A stretch of DNA of 12,164 bases from Novosphingobium sp. (GCA_028697875.1 JAQVEQ010000084.1:1-12164); one strand, 5' to 3'; numbered from the stretch's first letter, positions 1-7,555 are shown. Notes: a model not told the origin generated them from the sequence alone. Made by a program: numbers and translations.

Positions 1-1083
1 GTCACCGCTCGACTGCAAGCGAAGTTCAGACGAGTAAGTCTCGAACGAGGTGAACAGATCCTGGATCCGTTCGAAGTTCGGGATAGCGTTACCCACATCC
101 TGGTCACGCAACTGCTGCAGCTTGCTGTTCTGATAGCCGAGGTTCAGAACGATTTCGGCACCGCCCAGATCGTACGTGCTGTTCAGAGTAGCGATGTGAG
201 TCTTGTTCGTGAATTCCAGAGGGCCTTCGATGACCGACTTGCGATCGCTGATCGACAGCGCCGGACCAGAGAAGTTGCCGCTTGCACCGATTTCGGCACC
301 CGGCCCGAACGCGGCGATCCAAGGCTGCAGCTTGGCATCCAGATACTGGTACATCACATACGTGGTCCAGTTCTCGGTCGGCTGCAAGGTCAGCGAAACG
401 CGCGCACTCTTGGTCTTGTTCGACGACTTGCGGCCGTCGACATTGGTGACGCCGGCAACGTCGTTCTCGTCATAGAGGCCGGAAACGCGAATCGCGACCT
501 TGTCCTGGACGATCGGCACGGAAACGGCACCCTGGATGTTCAACCCATTCTCGGTCGTACCAGCCGCCTGCGCGTAACCCTCGATTTTATTCAGGTCCGC
601 CCGCTTGGTGCCGAACAGGAGAGCGCCCGCCGGCGAGGTCTTGCCGCGGAAAAGACCCTGCGGACCGCGCAGGATTTCCACCTGACCAAGGTCGTAGATC
701 GCGGTGAACACGGTATTCGCGTTAACGCCGATTTCGTTGTAGAACACTTCCACCGCCGGCGAGGTACCGCCATCCGGATCGAACGAGATGCCGCGCAGCG
801 TGGCGGTGTTGTTGCGCCCGCCCGCATTGGTCAGTTCAAGGCCCGGCGAAAGGTTCTGGATTTCCTTCGTATCGAAGATGTTCAACTTCTGAATATCTTC
901 ACCCGTCACGACGTCGATCGCCATCGGGGTGTCCTGCAGCGCAGTCTCCTGACGGGTCGCGGTAACGATAATCTCGTTGTTGTTGTAGCCACTCTCGGCC
1001 TGGGCAAAAGCCACGGCCGGAATGGCAACGGTGGAAACGCCACAGCACAACAGTGCCGCGCGCGAAAGCGCATTTTTCCGCAT
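1..1083 (-). CDS. TonB-dependent outer-membrane receptor, N-terminal part (runs off left edge)
   Basis: The first 361 residues of a TonB-dependent receptor are present; the rest lies beyond the window. Residues 1-27 form a signal peptide (MRKN basic start, hydrophobic core, AFA-QA cleavage region near 27/28). A plug domain follows, beginning at EIIVTATRQ (37-45), which is the usual sphingomonad plug opening, and including VEILRGPQG (135-143) and GKTSPAGAL (147-155). From about residue 165 the repeated amphipathic strands look like the first barrel strands. By family knowledge it imports a ligand across the outer membrane using TonB-ExbBD energy. The start is well placed: GGGGAGG lies about 9 bases upstream of the ATG. 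The gene begins 51 bases after the stop of oxygenase A on the same strand, so the two are probably cotranscribed. That context suggests a catabolic substrate rather than iron, but the ligand cannot be read here. Confidence 0.93.
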   Translation of the reverse strand, partial: MRKNALSRAALLCCGVSTVAIPAVAFAQAESGYNNNEIIVTATRQETALQDTPMAIDVVTGEDIQKLNIFDTKEIQNLSPGLELTNAGGRNNTATLRGISFDPDGGTSPAVEVFYNEIGVNANTVFTAIYDLGQVEILRGPQGLFRGKTSPAGALLFGTKRADLNKIEGYAQAAGTTENGLNIQGAVSVPIVQDKVAIRVSGLYDENDVAGVTNVDGRKSSNKTKSARVSLTLQPTENWTTYVMYQYLDAKLQPWIAAFGPGAEIGASGNFSGPALSISDRKSVIEGPLEFTNKTHIATLNSTYDLGGAEIVLNLGYQNSKLQQLRDQDVGNAIPNFERIQDLFTSFETYSSELRLQSSGD

Positions 1084-1134
1084 TGGTAATCCTCCCCTAT
1101 TTATATGCGGTTACGTCATAATATCAGCAGTGTA

Positions 1135-2217
1135 TCAGGCGGCCTCCGAATAGATTGCGGTCGGGTTGGCCCCTTCCGGATAAATTTTCGGCGTGCCGAA
1201 ATCATAAGCCGCGATCAGCGTGCGAATGAACTGGGGGTCGCGCATCGGGTCGGTCGGCGTTTCGACTTCTATCCCGCGGCTGCGCATGTCCTTGAGCAAG
1301 GTTTCGAATACCCGGTCGTACGTCAGGTTATCGGTCCCTTCCATGTTCGTCTTGAGTTCGGCGAAATCCTCGAAGACTTCGGCCGACCAGTGCACCAGGA
1401 AACGCAGGTCCTCGGTGCGGTACTGGGCGATCACTTCGTCGCCGTTGACCAGGCGCCAATTGTCCTTGTCGGACGGATCGCCAGTGAAGCGGGTGTCGAA
1501 CGACAGCCCCGCCGGGCGCTGCAGTTCGAGGGGGCCGTTGGCTTCGCCCCGGTGCATCATCATCTCGTTCTGGACAACGACGCCACGGTTGTAGATCGGC
1601 GGCTGCAGACGGCCCGGCGCCTTGGCCGGACCTTCCGGCCAGAAGGTGAAGCCGCTGCCCGGATCGTGGCTGAACCAGGTGATGACCTGCGCCATCTTGA
1701 TCAGGTAATCCTTGAACAGGCCCGACTTGCCCATGACCGAACACAGCCACGTCGGCGAATTCTCGTAACGCACGCCACGGAAGCTCGGCGTATCGAGATG
1801 GCCGGGGTCGGTGTTGCCGCAAGGCCCGTTGATGTTGAACAGCATCATCTGCGGCTTGGCGTACTGGGCACCCCAGTAGGACTTGGCGTATTCGAGGAAC
1901 GTCTCGTTATAGAAGCAGTCGAAGATCTCGGGATAGAGCGCCGTCGAATAATTGGCGTAGAATCCACGGAAGGTCGGCGTGAGAAACATGTCGAGCGTCG
2001 CTTCGACGCCTTCCGGCATCGAACCGGACATCGTCGCGATCAGTTCCTCGACCGAAGCGAAGTGCTGCGCCAGAATCGACTTCCACGGCCCCTGGGTCCG
2101 CACGACATCCAGCAGACGCGCAAGCTGGTCCTTGGAATAGACGTTTTCCAGTTCCCGGGGCGGAGACACCGGACGAAGAATATCGGAGAGCGCAACATTG
2201 CCTTGGACGCCAGTCAT
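1135..2217 (-). CDS. Putative Fe(II)/2-oxoglutarate (PhyH-like) oxygenase, paralogue A
   Basis: This 360-residue soluble protein has no signal peptide. It aligns along its whole length with the product at 8547-9605 (roughly 40% identical by eye). Shared blocks are YPExxDCFYN (about 95-104), LFNINGP (126-132), HLDTPSFRG (140-148), FWPEGPAKAP (192-201), MHRGEANGP (221-229), LRFLVHW (271-277) and PTDPM (321-325). H140-x-D142 and H222 are spaced as in the metal triad of phytanoyl-CoA-dioxygenase-like enzymes, and R272 or another conserved Arg could bind the cosubstrate. That assignment is inference; the overall sequence is not one I recognise as a characterised enzyme. I chose the ATG at 2217 because AGAGGA precedes it and it matches the paralogue's N-terminus; an in-frame GTG at 2235 would add six residues. 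It leads the unit that continues into the receptor gene. Confidence 0.72.
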   Translation of the reverse strand: MTGVQGNVALSDILRPVSPPRELENVYSKDQLARLLDVVRTQGPWKSILAQHFASVEELIATMSGSMPEGVEATLDMFLTPTFRGFYANYSTALYPEIFDCFYNETFLEYAKSYWGAQYAKPQMMLFNINGPCGNTDPGHLDTPSFRGVRYENSPTWLCSVMGKSGLFKDYLIKMAQVITWFSHDPGSGFTFWPEGPAKAPGRLQPPIYNRGVVVQNEMMMHRGEANGPLELQRPAGLSFDTRFTGDPSDKDNWRLVNGDEVIAQYRTEDLRFLVHWSAEVFEDFAELKTNMEGTDNLTYDRVFETLLKDMRSRGIEVETPTDPMRDPQFIRTLIAAYDFGTPKIYPEGANPTAIYSEAA

Positions 2218-2512
2218 AGTTCCTCTCAGCTTCACGGCCAGCGATCAGGCCTTAATATGAACCGTAACGTTCAAAATACGGACGCAAGCGCCCCCGGTCA
2301 ATGCGGGGCGTCCCCCTGCCCGGCATTTTCCGAACGCATCCGTACAATTGTGTTGCATTCCCGCATCACTGAATTGCACACCCACGCCGCGCGCGCTTTT
2401 CCTGCGATCATTCCGCATGGCCGGATCGCAACGCGCAATCCTCCCTTGAATCGCCGCGCAATCAATGTAAGTGGACACTCACCAATAGTAACCGACAGAT
2501 TCGGGAGAACCC
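2218..2512. promoter_or_regulatory. Divergent intergenic region between oxygenase A and the Baeyer-Villiger monooxygenase
   Basis: This 295-base stretch holds no convincing gene and must carry promoters for both divergent units. It is noticeably richer in A+T than the flanking genes. Candidate regulator sites are GAAC-N6-GTTC at 2259-2272 (with AACGTT inside), the 8-base palindrome ACAATTGT at 2344-2351, and the spaced inverted repeat TGCGATC/GATCGCA at 2403-2430. No hexamer pair is good enough to name as a promoter. The ribosome binding site GGGAGA lies at about 2503-2508, just before the plus-strand gene. Confidence 0.6.
2403..2430. repeat. Spaced inverted repeat, possible operator
   Basis: TGCGATC at 2403-2409 and GATCGCA at 2424-2430 are perfect 7-base inverted arms around a 14-base spacer. 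The centres of the arms are 21 bases apart, about two helical turns, which would suit a dimeric DNA-binding protein. It lies 83 bases upstream of the Baeyer-Villiger monooxygenase start. Its function is inference. Confidence 0.35.
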
Positions 2513-4444
2513 ATGTCCACCAACAGCAAACTGACCCAGGCGCTCGATTCACTTCCCCTGCCCGACAGCCCTGAACTCAAGGCTGCGCTGGAAGCCGCCA
2601 ATGAACCGACTCTGCTCGCCGCCTATGCGCACCTTTCGCGGGACATGGACCTCCTCGACCGTTGCGCGCCCTACATCAAGCCGGCCTTTTCCGGCATGCC
2701 GACCGCGATTCCGGCCGAACTGGTCGAGGAACTGCGCGGCAAGATGCACCACCTGCTGACGACTGGCGAAGGCCTGCACAAGGACATGCCGTCGGACGAG
2801 ACGATCCAGCGCATCATGTCCGTGACCGTCGGCGAGAAGGTCGACGACGAATTCGTCGACCTCGTGTTCGACCAGTGTGGCTTCCGCCCGTGGATCGACC
2901 GCTCCGAGGTCGAAGGCCGCAAGCAGCCGCCGGCCGACTTCAAGGTCCTGGTGATCGGCGCGGGCCTGACCGGCATGGAAGCGGCGATGAAGCTGCGCGA
3001 AGCCGGTTACGACTATGTCGTCATCGAAAAGAATCCCGAAGTCGGCGGCACCTGGTGGGAAAACCGCTATCCCGGCGTCGGCGTCGACACGCCCAGCCAC
3101 TTCTACAGCTTCAGCTGGGAAATCTGGCCGGACTGGAGCACCTTCCACCCGTCCGGCGACGACATGGAGCGCTATCTGCTCGAAGTCGCCGACAAGTATA
3201 ACCTGCGCGAAAAAATGCGCTTCAACACCGCTGTCGAAACGCTGGTCTACGATGAGAAGTCGGGCAAGTGGACAGTGACCGTGCGCAACAAGGACGGGTC
3301 GACCGAAGACCTCGTCGTCAATGCGGTGATCAACGGCCATGGCCCGGTCAACCGCTTCAAGTGGCCGGAAATCCCGGGCCTGCACGATTTCAAGGGCCCG
3401 CTCGTCCACACCGCCACCTGGCCGGAAGACCTCGACGTCAAGGGCAAGCGCGTGGCCGTGATCGGCACCGGCGCCAGCTCGGCCCAGTTGGTCGGTGCCA
3501 TCGCCCCGCTGGTCGCGGACATGAACGTCTACCAGCGCACCAAGCACTGGGTGATCCACAACCGCGAGGTCGCCGATGACGTGCCCGACGGGATGAAGTG
3601 GGCACTGATGAACATCCCGACGTTCCTCGAATGGTTCCGTTTCCGTGTCTACTGGAACGCGGCGGACGGCCTGTTCGAAAACGTGCTGAAGGATCCGGCC
3701 TACGAAGGCAACGACCTGGCCGTCTCCGCTTCGAACGAGGCGATCCGCCAGTTCGCGCTCAACCACATCCGGACCAAGTTTGCCGATCGCCCGGACCTGA
3801 TCGAGAAGCTGACTCCGGACTTCCCGATCTTCTCCAAGCGCATCGTGCTCGACAATGGCTGGCTCGACGCGCTGCTGCGCGACAATGTCCATCTCGAAAC
3901 CGGCGGTATCGCCCGCATCCTGCCGAACGGCGTGGAAGGCAAGGACGGCACCGTCTATGAGTGCGACATCATCGTCTGTGCCACCGGCTTCAACGTCGCC
4001 AAGATGATCGGCAACCTCACCATCAAGGGTGTCGGCGGCCGCGACCTGGGCGAGGAATGGGGCGAGGAAGATCCGCGCTCCTACATGGGCATGGTCATGC
4101 CGGGCTATCCGAACCTGTTCTGGACGGTCGGCCCCAACAGCGCTCCCAACCACGCTGCCGGCCAGAACCTGATCTCGGAATGCCAGGTCAACTGGATCAT
4201 CGAAGCGCTCGACCGCGTGGTCGAAGCCGGTGCCAAGTCCTTCGAAGTGACCCAGGAAGCGTTCGATGCCTGGAACCGCAAGGTGGAGGCGCGCATGCCG
4301 GAGATGATCTGGACCCACCCCAAGGCCAACAGCTACTACAACAATTCCAAGGGCCGGGTCTTCCTGTCCTGGCCGTGGCGCTTGGTCGACTTCTTCACCG
4401 AGACGCGCAAGCCTGAAGAAGGCTGCTACGAACTCCACAAGTAA
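2513..4444 (+). CDS. Flavin-dependent Baeyer-Villiger monooxygenase, HAPMO-like
   Basis: This is a 643-residue class B flavoprotein that should insert oxygen next to a ketone using NADPH and O2, giving an ester or lactone in the cytoplasm. Evidence: FAD Rossmann motif GAGLTG (149-154), GGTWWENRYPG (178-188), the Baeyer-Villiger fingerprint FxGxxxHxxxWP seen as FKGPLVHTATWP (293-304), NADPH Rossmann motif GTGASS (318-323), and CATGF (489-493). R443 in SKRIVLD is the likely active-site arginine that is essential in this family. The N-terminal extension of about 140 residues before the FAD motif and the total length match 4-hydroxyacetophenone monooxygenase (about 640 residues) rather than the shorter cyclohexanone type. 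The start ATG has GGGAGA upstream. It appears monocistronic, with hairpins downstream. Substrate unknown: aryl ketones, cyclic ketones and terpenoids are all possible. Confidence 0.93.
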   Translation: MSTNSKLTQALDSLPLPDSPELKAALEAANEPTLLAAYAHLSRDMDLLDRCAPYIKPAFSGMPTAIPAELVEELRGKMHHLLTTGEGLHKDMPSDETIQRIMSVTVGEKVDDEFVDLVFDQCGFRPWIDRSEVEGRKQPPADFKVLVIGAGLTGMEAAMKLREAGYDYVVIEKNPEVGGTWWENRYPGVGVDTPSHFYSFSWEIWPDWSTFHPSGDDMERYLLEVADKYNLREKMRFNTAVETLVYDEKSGKWTVTVRNKDGSTEDLVVNAVINGHGPVNRFKWPEIPGLHDFKGPLVHTATWPEDLDVKGKRVAVIGTGASSAQLVGAIAPLVADMNVYQRTKHWVIHNREVADDVPDGMKWALMNIPTFLEWFRFRVYWNAADGLFENVLKDPAYEGNDLAVSASNEAIRQFALNHIRTKFADRPDLIEKLTPDFPIFSKRIVLDNGWLDALLRDNVHLETGGIARILPNGVEGKDGTVYECDIIVCATGFNVAKMIGNLTIKGVGGRDLGEEWGEEDPRSYMGMVMPGYPNLFWTVGPNSAPNHAAGQNLISECQVNWIIEALDRVVEAGAKSFEVTQEAFDAWNRKVEARMPEMIWTHPKANSYYNNSKGRVFLSWPWRLVDFFTETRKPEEGCYELHK

Positions 4445-4453
4445 GGCAGGACA

Positions 4454-4480
4454 CGGCGGGCCGGCAAAGCCGGTTCGCCG
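4454..4480. other. GC-rich hairpin after the Baeyer-Villiger monooxygenase
   Basis: A 12-pair stem, CGGCGGGCCGGC against GCCGGTTCGCCG with two G-U wobbles in the plus-strand RNA, encloses an AAA loop. It begins 10 bases after the stop codon. No T-run follows, so it is more likely a 3'-end stabiliser, or the first half of a two-hairpin terminator, than a terminator alone. Confidence 0.55.
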
Positions 4481-4492
4481 ACCTCCAAAGCG

Positions 4493-4526
4493 AAAGGGCC
4501 GCCCCGGATTTCCGGAGCGGCCCTTT
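4493..4526. terminator. Bidirectional rho-independent terminator between converging units
   Basis: AAAGGGCCGC-C-CCGG (4493-4507) pairs with CCGG-A-GCGGCCCTTT (4512-4526) around a four-base ATTT loop; a single C/A mismatch interrupts a 14-pair stem. In either direction the stem ends in TTT with further T-rich sequence (CCCTTTCTCG on plus, CCCTTTCGCTTT on minus). It sits between the stop codons of the two converging genes, so it probably serves both. Confidence 0.75.
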
Positions 4527-4573
4527 CTCGTACTCGGTGCGAGCGCCAAACTCATGCCGGCTATCGCAACGGA

Positions 4574-5356
4574 TCAGTAGTGCCGCGCAAGCCCACCGTC
4601 GTGATAGATCGAGGCGCCGGTCACGAAGCGTGCTTCGTCCGAGGCGAGATAAACGAAAGCATGCGCCGTATCTTCCGGCACGCTTTCAATCCCCAGCGGA
4701 CTGAGGTTGACCAGCCACTCAATACCCGCGTCGTCATAGTGCTCGCGCAGCAAGGGAGTAGTCGTCTGACCGGGATGGACCGAGTTGACACGAACGCGCT
4801 TCGGCCCGAGTTCAACCGCCGCGCAAAGGGTCAGCATCCGCTGGGCCGATTTCGATACGTGGTAGCCGATGTTCCCGCCGTTGGGCATGTAGGAGGCCAT
4901 GGACACGGTGTTGATCACCGATCCGCCGCCAGGAAAGCGGTCGATCGATTCGGCCAGCGCGGGTGCGCAATACTTGATGCCGAGGAACGCACCGTCATGG
5001 TTGACGCCCATGACCTTGCGCAGGTCTTCCAACGATGTGTCCTCAACCCCGCCATGAATCGAAATCCCGGCGTTGTTCACCAGAACGTCTAGCTGGCCGA
5101 ATTCGGCAAGGGTATCGGCAACCACCCGTTCCCAGTCGGCTTCACTGGTCACGTCATGTTCAACGAGCCGGAACGCGCCCGGATAGCCATCGCTGGCGAC
5201 AAGGTCCTTGATCTCCTGCGCCTGTTCGCTGCGCATGTCGGTGGCAACCACAGCCTTCGCCCCTTCGCGCAGGAACGCCCGGCACACGGCGACGCCGATG
5301 TTGCCCAGACGTCCGGCTCCGGTGACGATGGCGACCTTTCCTTCAACTCGTCCCAT
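4574..5356 (-). CDS. Short-chain dehydrogenase/reductase (SDR family), classical type
   Basis: This 260-residue classical SDR would interconvert an alcohol and a ketone with NAD(P). Visible motifs: TGAGRLGNIG (12-21, the glycine-rich nucleotide loop with an inserted Asn compared with TGxxxGxG), D40 at the end of the second strand (suggests NAD rather than NADP), HDV at 67-69, NNAG (94-97), N119, S152, Y165 and K169 (YHVSK), giving the full Asn-Ser-Tyr-Lys tetrad, and HPG (194-196). I chose the ATG at 5356 because AGGA lies about 6 bases upstream and the protein then starts directly at the SDR fold; a longer open frame upstream overlaps the preceding gene and lacks support. It is the last gene of the hydrolase-SDR-SDR operon, 31 bases after the previous stop. 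Physiological direction and substrate are not readable. Confidence 0.92.
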   Translation of the reverse strand: MGRVEGKVAIVTGAGRLGNIGVAVCRAFLREGAKAVVATDMRSEQAQEIKDLVASDGYPGAFRLVEHDVTSEADWERVVADTLAEFGQLDVLVNNAGISIHGGVEDTSLEDLRKVMGVNHDGAFLGIKYCAPALAESIDRFPGGGSVINTVSMASYMPNGGNIGYHVSKSAQRMLTLCAAVELGPKRVRVNSVHPGQTTTPLLREHYDDAGIEWLVNLSPLGIESVPEDTAHAFVYLASDEARFVTGASIYHDGGLARHY

Positions 5357-5387
5357 TCTCTTTCCTTTCAGGATGTTATTGCAAAAT

Positions 5388-6332
5388 TCAGGCGATGAAC
5401 TGGCGGAAGACGTCCCACGGCACGTCGGACGTGTACATTGCGGATTCGTCCATCGAATCCAGCGGGATCTTGTACCCTTCGGGCGAGAAGGCCGCGTCGA
5501 AGTTCGCCATCGCGTCCTCGATCGTCCAGTTCTTGTCCGTCCCGCGATAACCGGCGCACACGCCCGGGAAGACGCGGGTGTAACCACCACCGCCGACCGA
5601 GAACATCTCGCCATTGCAGGGGGCATCGGCATGCGCCAGCATCGCGACCACCGGGGCCACCGCGCGCGGCGGGAAATCGCGCTGCATCAGGCCGTCGATC
5701 GCCTCGCCCATCAGCGCCGTCATGCGGCTGCCCGCGATCGGCATGATGCAGTTGACGCGGATGTTCCAGTTGTTGGCACGGGCAGCCGAACCGAGCGCCC
5801 GGGTCATCGCCCAGACCGCGCCCTTCGCCGCCGGGTAAGGTACGCCCGAACCCATGCCGAACCACGAACCCGACGCGACGTTGACGATGCGGCCATAGTC
5901 GTTGGCCTTCATCTGGGCCCAGACTTCGCGGCAGAGGTAGAACGTGCCGCTGGCGGAAACCGCCATGTCCCGGTCCCACATCTCGTCGGTCAGCGTTTCG
6001 AGCGGGCCCGAGCCGCTGACGATCCCGGCATTGTTGACGAGGATGTCCACCCGCCCCCAGCGATCCATCGCGTCGGCCACGATGGCCTTGGCCCCCGCCG
6101 ACGTGGCGACCGTATCGCCATTGGCTTCGGCAATGCCGCCCTTCGCGCGCATTTCCGCGGCCGCGGCCCCGGCATAGCCCTGGTCCGCGCCCTCGCCCAT
6201 GAAGTTGCCGCCCAGGTCGTTGACCAGGACCTTGGCCCCGCGTTCCGCCAGCAGGCTGGCATAGGCCCGGCCCAAACCACCACCGGCGCCGGTGACGATG
6301 GCAACCTTGCCATCGAAATTCATCGTGTTCAT
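5388..6332 (-). CDS. SDR dehydrogenase resembling the MFE-2 (3R)-hydroxyacyl-CoA dehydrogenase domain
   Basis: This 314-residue SDR is longer than the usual 250 residues. Motifs: TGAGGGLG (14-21), VNDLGG (37-42), NNAG (100-103), S154, Y166 and K170 (YPAAK). The NDLGG signature, the insert after it and the C-terminal tail of about 60 residues (from about 255, with NWTIEDAMANFD) are features of the dehydrogenase domain of peroxisomal-type multifunctional enzyme 2/17-beta-hydroxysteroid dehydrogenase 4 and its bacterial stand-alone relatives. That suggests oxidation of a 3-hydroxyacyl-CoA or of a hydroxyl on a bulky ring compound; which one is inference. The first ATG is preferred because GAGAGGA lies 8 bases upstream of it; a second ATG at 6323 is too far away. 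It lies 56 bases after the hydrolase stop in the same operon. Confidence 0.9.
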   Translation of the reverse strand: MNTMNFDGKVAIVTGAGGGLGRAYASLLAERGAKVLVNDLGGNFMGEGADQGYAGAAAAEMRAKGGIAEANGDTVATSAGAKAIVADAMDRWGRVDILVNNAGIVSGSGPLETLTDEMWDRDMAVSASGTFYLCREVWAQMKANDYGRIVNVASGSWFGMGSGVPYPAAKGAVWAMTRALGSAARANNWNIRVNCIMPIAGSRMTALMGEAIDGLMQRDFPPRAVAPVVAMLAHADAPCNGEMFSVGGGGYTRVFPGVCAGYRGTDKNWTIEDAMANFDAAFSPEGYKIPLDSMDESAMYTSDVPWDVFRQFIA

Positions 6333-6388
6333 GCGATCTATCCTCTCTCAATCAAACTCGTACCGGGGCGTAGGGCCCCATGCGTTGT

Positions 6389-7327
6389 TCAGTCGGCCAA
6401 ACGCTCTTTCAGGAACTGTCCGGCATCGGTCAGCACTTCGCGCGCGCCGGGCAGGAAACCGACCCACGAGGCGAAACCGTGGACCATGCCCGGATAGCGC
6501 TTCGTCACGACTTCCACGCCCGCATCGGCCAGCTTGGCGGCGAAAGCCTCGGCATCGTCGCGCGAGGGATCGCATTCGGCCGTAGCGACGAACGCGGGCG
6601 GGAAACCGGCCAGTGTCCGGGCAAGCACCGGCGAGGCCTGCGGATCGGTCTTCTGCGTGTCGGGATCGGTCAGGTACTGTTCCCAGAACCAGGCCACGTC
6701 GTCCTGCGTCAAGATCGGCCCTTCGGCGAATTCCTGCGACGACGCGGTCGGCACAAACGGATAAGTGCATGGCCCGTAGATATCGACAATCGCGCGGATC
6801 GCCGGCCCGTTCTCGTCGCGCGCGCGCAAGGCCGCGGCGCAGGACAGGTTGCCGCCCGCACTGTCGCCCGCCATGGCGAGGCGCGAGACATCGCCGCCCA
6901 GTTCGCCGGCATGTTCCGCCGCCCACAGCAGTGCGGCATAGGCATCCTGGGGCGCGGCCGGGAACGGATGTTCGGGGGCCAGGCGATAGTCGACCGAGAT
7001 CACCAGCGTTTCGCCCCAAGCGCAGAGCGCGCGGGCGATCATGTCCTGGGTATCGAGGTCGCCCACCACATAGCCGCCGCCATGCAGGTAGACCGTCACC
7101 GGGAACGGACCGGTGCCTTCCGGTGTGTAGACCCGGATCGGCAAATCGCCGCCCGGCCCCGGAATCGTTTGATCTTCCACCTTGGCTACCACGGCATCCT
7201 GCGCCGGGGGAATGGCGACGGAGCTGTCGCGAACCGACTTGCGCAGCATATCGAGCGGGACATTGCGGACCCCGGGCCACGGCGGGGCATTCGCAAGCAT
7301 CGCTTCAATCTGCGGATCGATCGGCAT
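6389..7327 (-). CDS. Alpha/beta hydrolase, hormone-sensitive-lipase family (esterase/lactonase)
   Basis: This 312-residue cytoplasmic hydrolase belongs to the HSL (bacterial family IV) group. It shows the oxyanion-hole motif HGGG (82-85), the nucleophile elbow GDSAGG (154-159) with S156, an acid at D253 or D257 in the ECDPSRDD stretch, and H283 in MVHGF. DYRLAPEHPFPA (113-124) is another family landmark. The length is normal for the family. A very good ribosome binding site, AGAGGAG, lies 8 bases before the ATG. It is the first gene of the minus-strand operon, followed by two SDR genes. Beside a Baeyer-Villiger monooxygenase, the natural hypothesis is that it cleaves the ester or lactone that enzyme makes; this is inference from context. 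The protein has no signal peptide, which fits an intracellular catabolic step. Confidence 0.92.
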   Translation of the reverse strand: MPIDPQIEAMLANAPPWPGVRNVPLDMLRKSVRDSSVAIPPAQDAVVAKVEDQTIPGPGGDLPIRVYTPEGTGPFPVTVYLHGGGYVVGDLDTQDMIARALCAWGETLVISVDYRLAPEHPFPAAPQDAYAALLWAAEHAGELGGDVSRLAMAGDSAGGNLSCAAALRARDENGPAIRAIVDIYGPCTYPFVPTASSQEFAEGPILTQDDVAWFWEQYLTDPDTQKTDPQASPVLARTLAGFPPAFVATAECDPSRDDAEAFAAKLADAGVEVVTKRYPGMVHGFASWVGFLPGAREVLTDAGQFLKERLAD

Positions 7328-7555
7328 TCTACAGGCTCCTCTGATACGGGCTTGGGCGGACAGCGGCAGCCACGGCCCTGCCCGTGCGAATCGGGTACGT
7401 TATCGTTTACTTTAACGCGAGCACTTGTGAAATACTTTATGCCGCACGGTAATGGTGCAGGGAAGACAGCACAACCTCGCGCGTCGCGATAAGTGTTTAC
7501 CCACTTTCATGGCCGTCCTAGGCTTCGGCAAAACGGCCGGAAGGAATCGGAAAAC
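7328..7555. promoter_or_regulatory. Divergent intergenic region between the hydrolase operon and the MDR operon
   Basis: This 228-base region has no credible gene and should carry the promoters of both operons. An A+T-rich core at about 7397-7440 contains CGTTA-N10-TAACG (7398-7417), with GTTTAC inside, a plausible regulator site. GTTTAC recurs at 7495-7500. Nearer the plus-strand gene is a leader hairpin (7511-7538) and then AAGGAA at 7541-7546, the ribosome binding site used by the GTG start. Promoter hexamers could not be assigned with confidence. Confidence 0.55.
7511..7538 (+). other. Leader hairpin just upstream of the MDR ribosome binding site
   Basis: GGCCGT (7511-7516) pairs with ACGGCC (7533-7538), and inside lies GC-TTCG-GC (7522-7529), a C(UUCG)G tetraloop, which is unusually stable in RNA. 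The stem ends 2 bases before AAGGAA. It could protect the 5' end or affect translation, if transcription starts upstream of 7511. Confidence 0.35.

Noticed and set aside
196..1089. A 297-codon plus-strand frame over the TonB-dependent receptor
   Set aside because: The minus strand reads as a continuous receptor with signal peptide and plug motifs; the plus frame has neither motifs nor a start signal.
1105..2574. A 489-codon plus-strand open frame over oxygenase A and the intergenic region
   Set aside because: It lacks recognisable motifs and a ribosome binding site, and the opposite strand encodes a protein with a full-length paralogue in the same window.
2549..4555. A 668-codon open frame antisense to the Baeyer-Villiger monooxygenase
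   Set aside because: It is a shadow of the codon bias in a GC-rich gene: the translation is rich in Asp, Val, Arg and His, shows no family motifs, and the opposite strand carries a complete, motif-rich enzyme.
5357..5632. Upstream extension of the SDR gene at 4574-5356 to a 352-residue protein
   Set aside because: It would overlap the end of the preceding SDR gene by about 245 bases, and the added residues are low-complexity Arg/Ser/Thr text. The internal ATG at 5356 has its own ribosome binding site and starts at the SDR fold.
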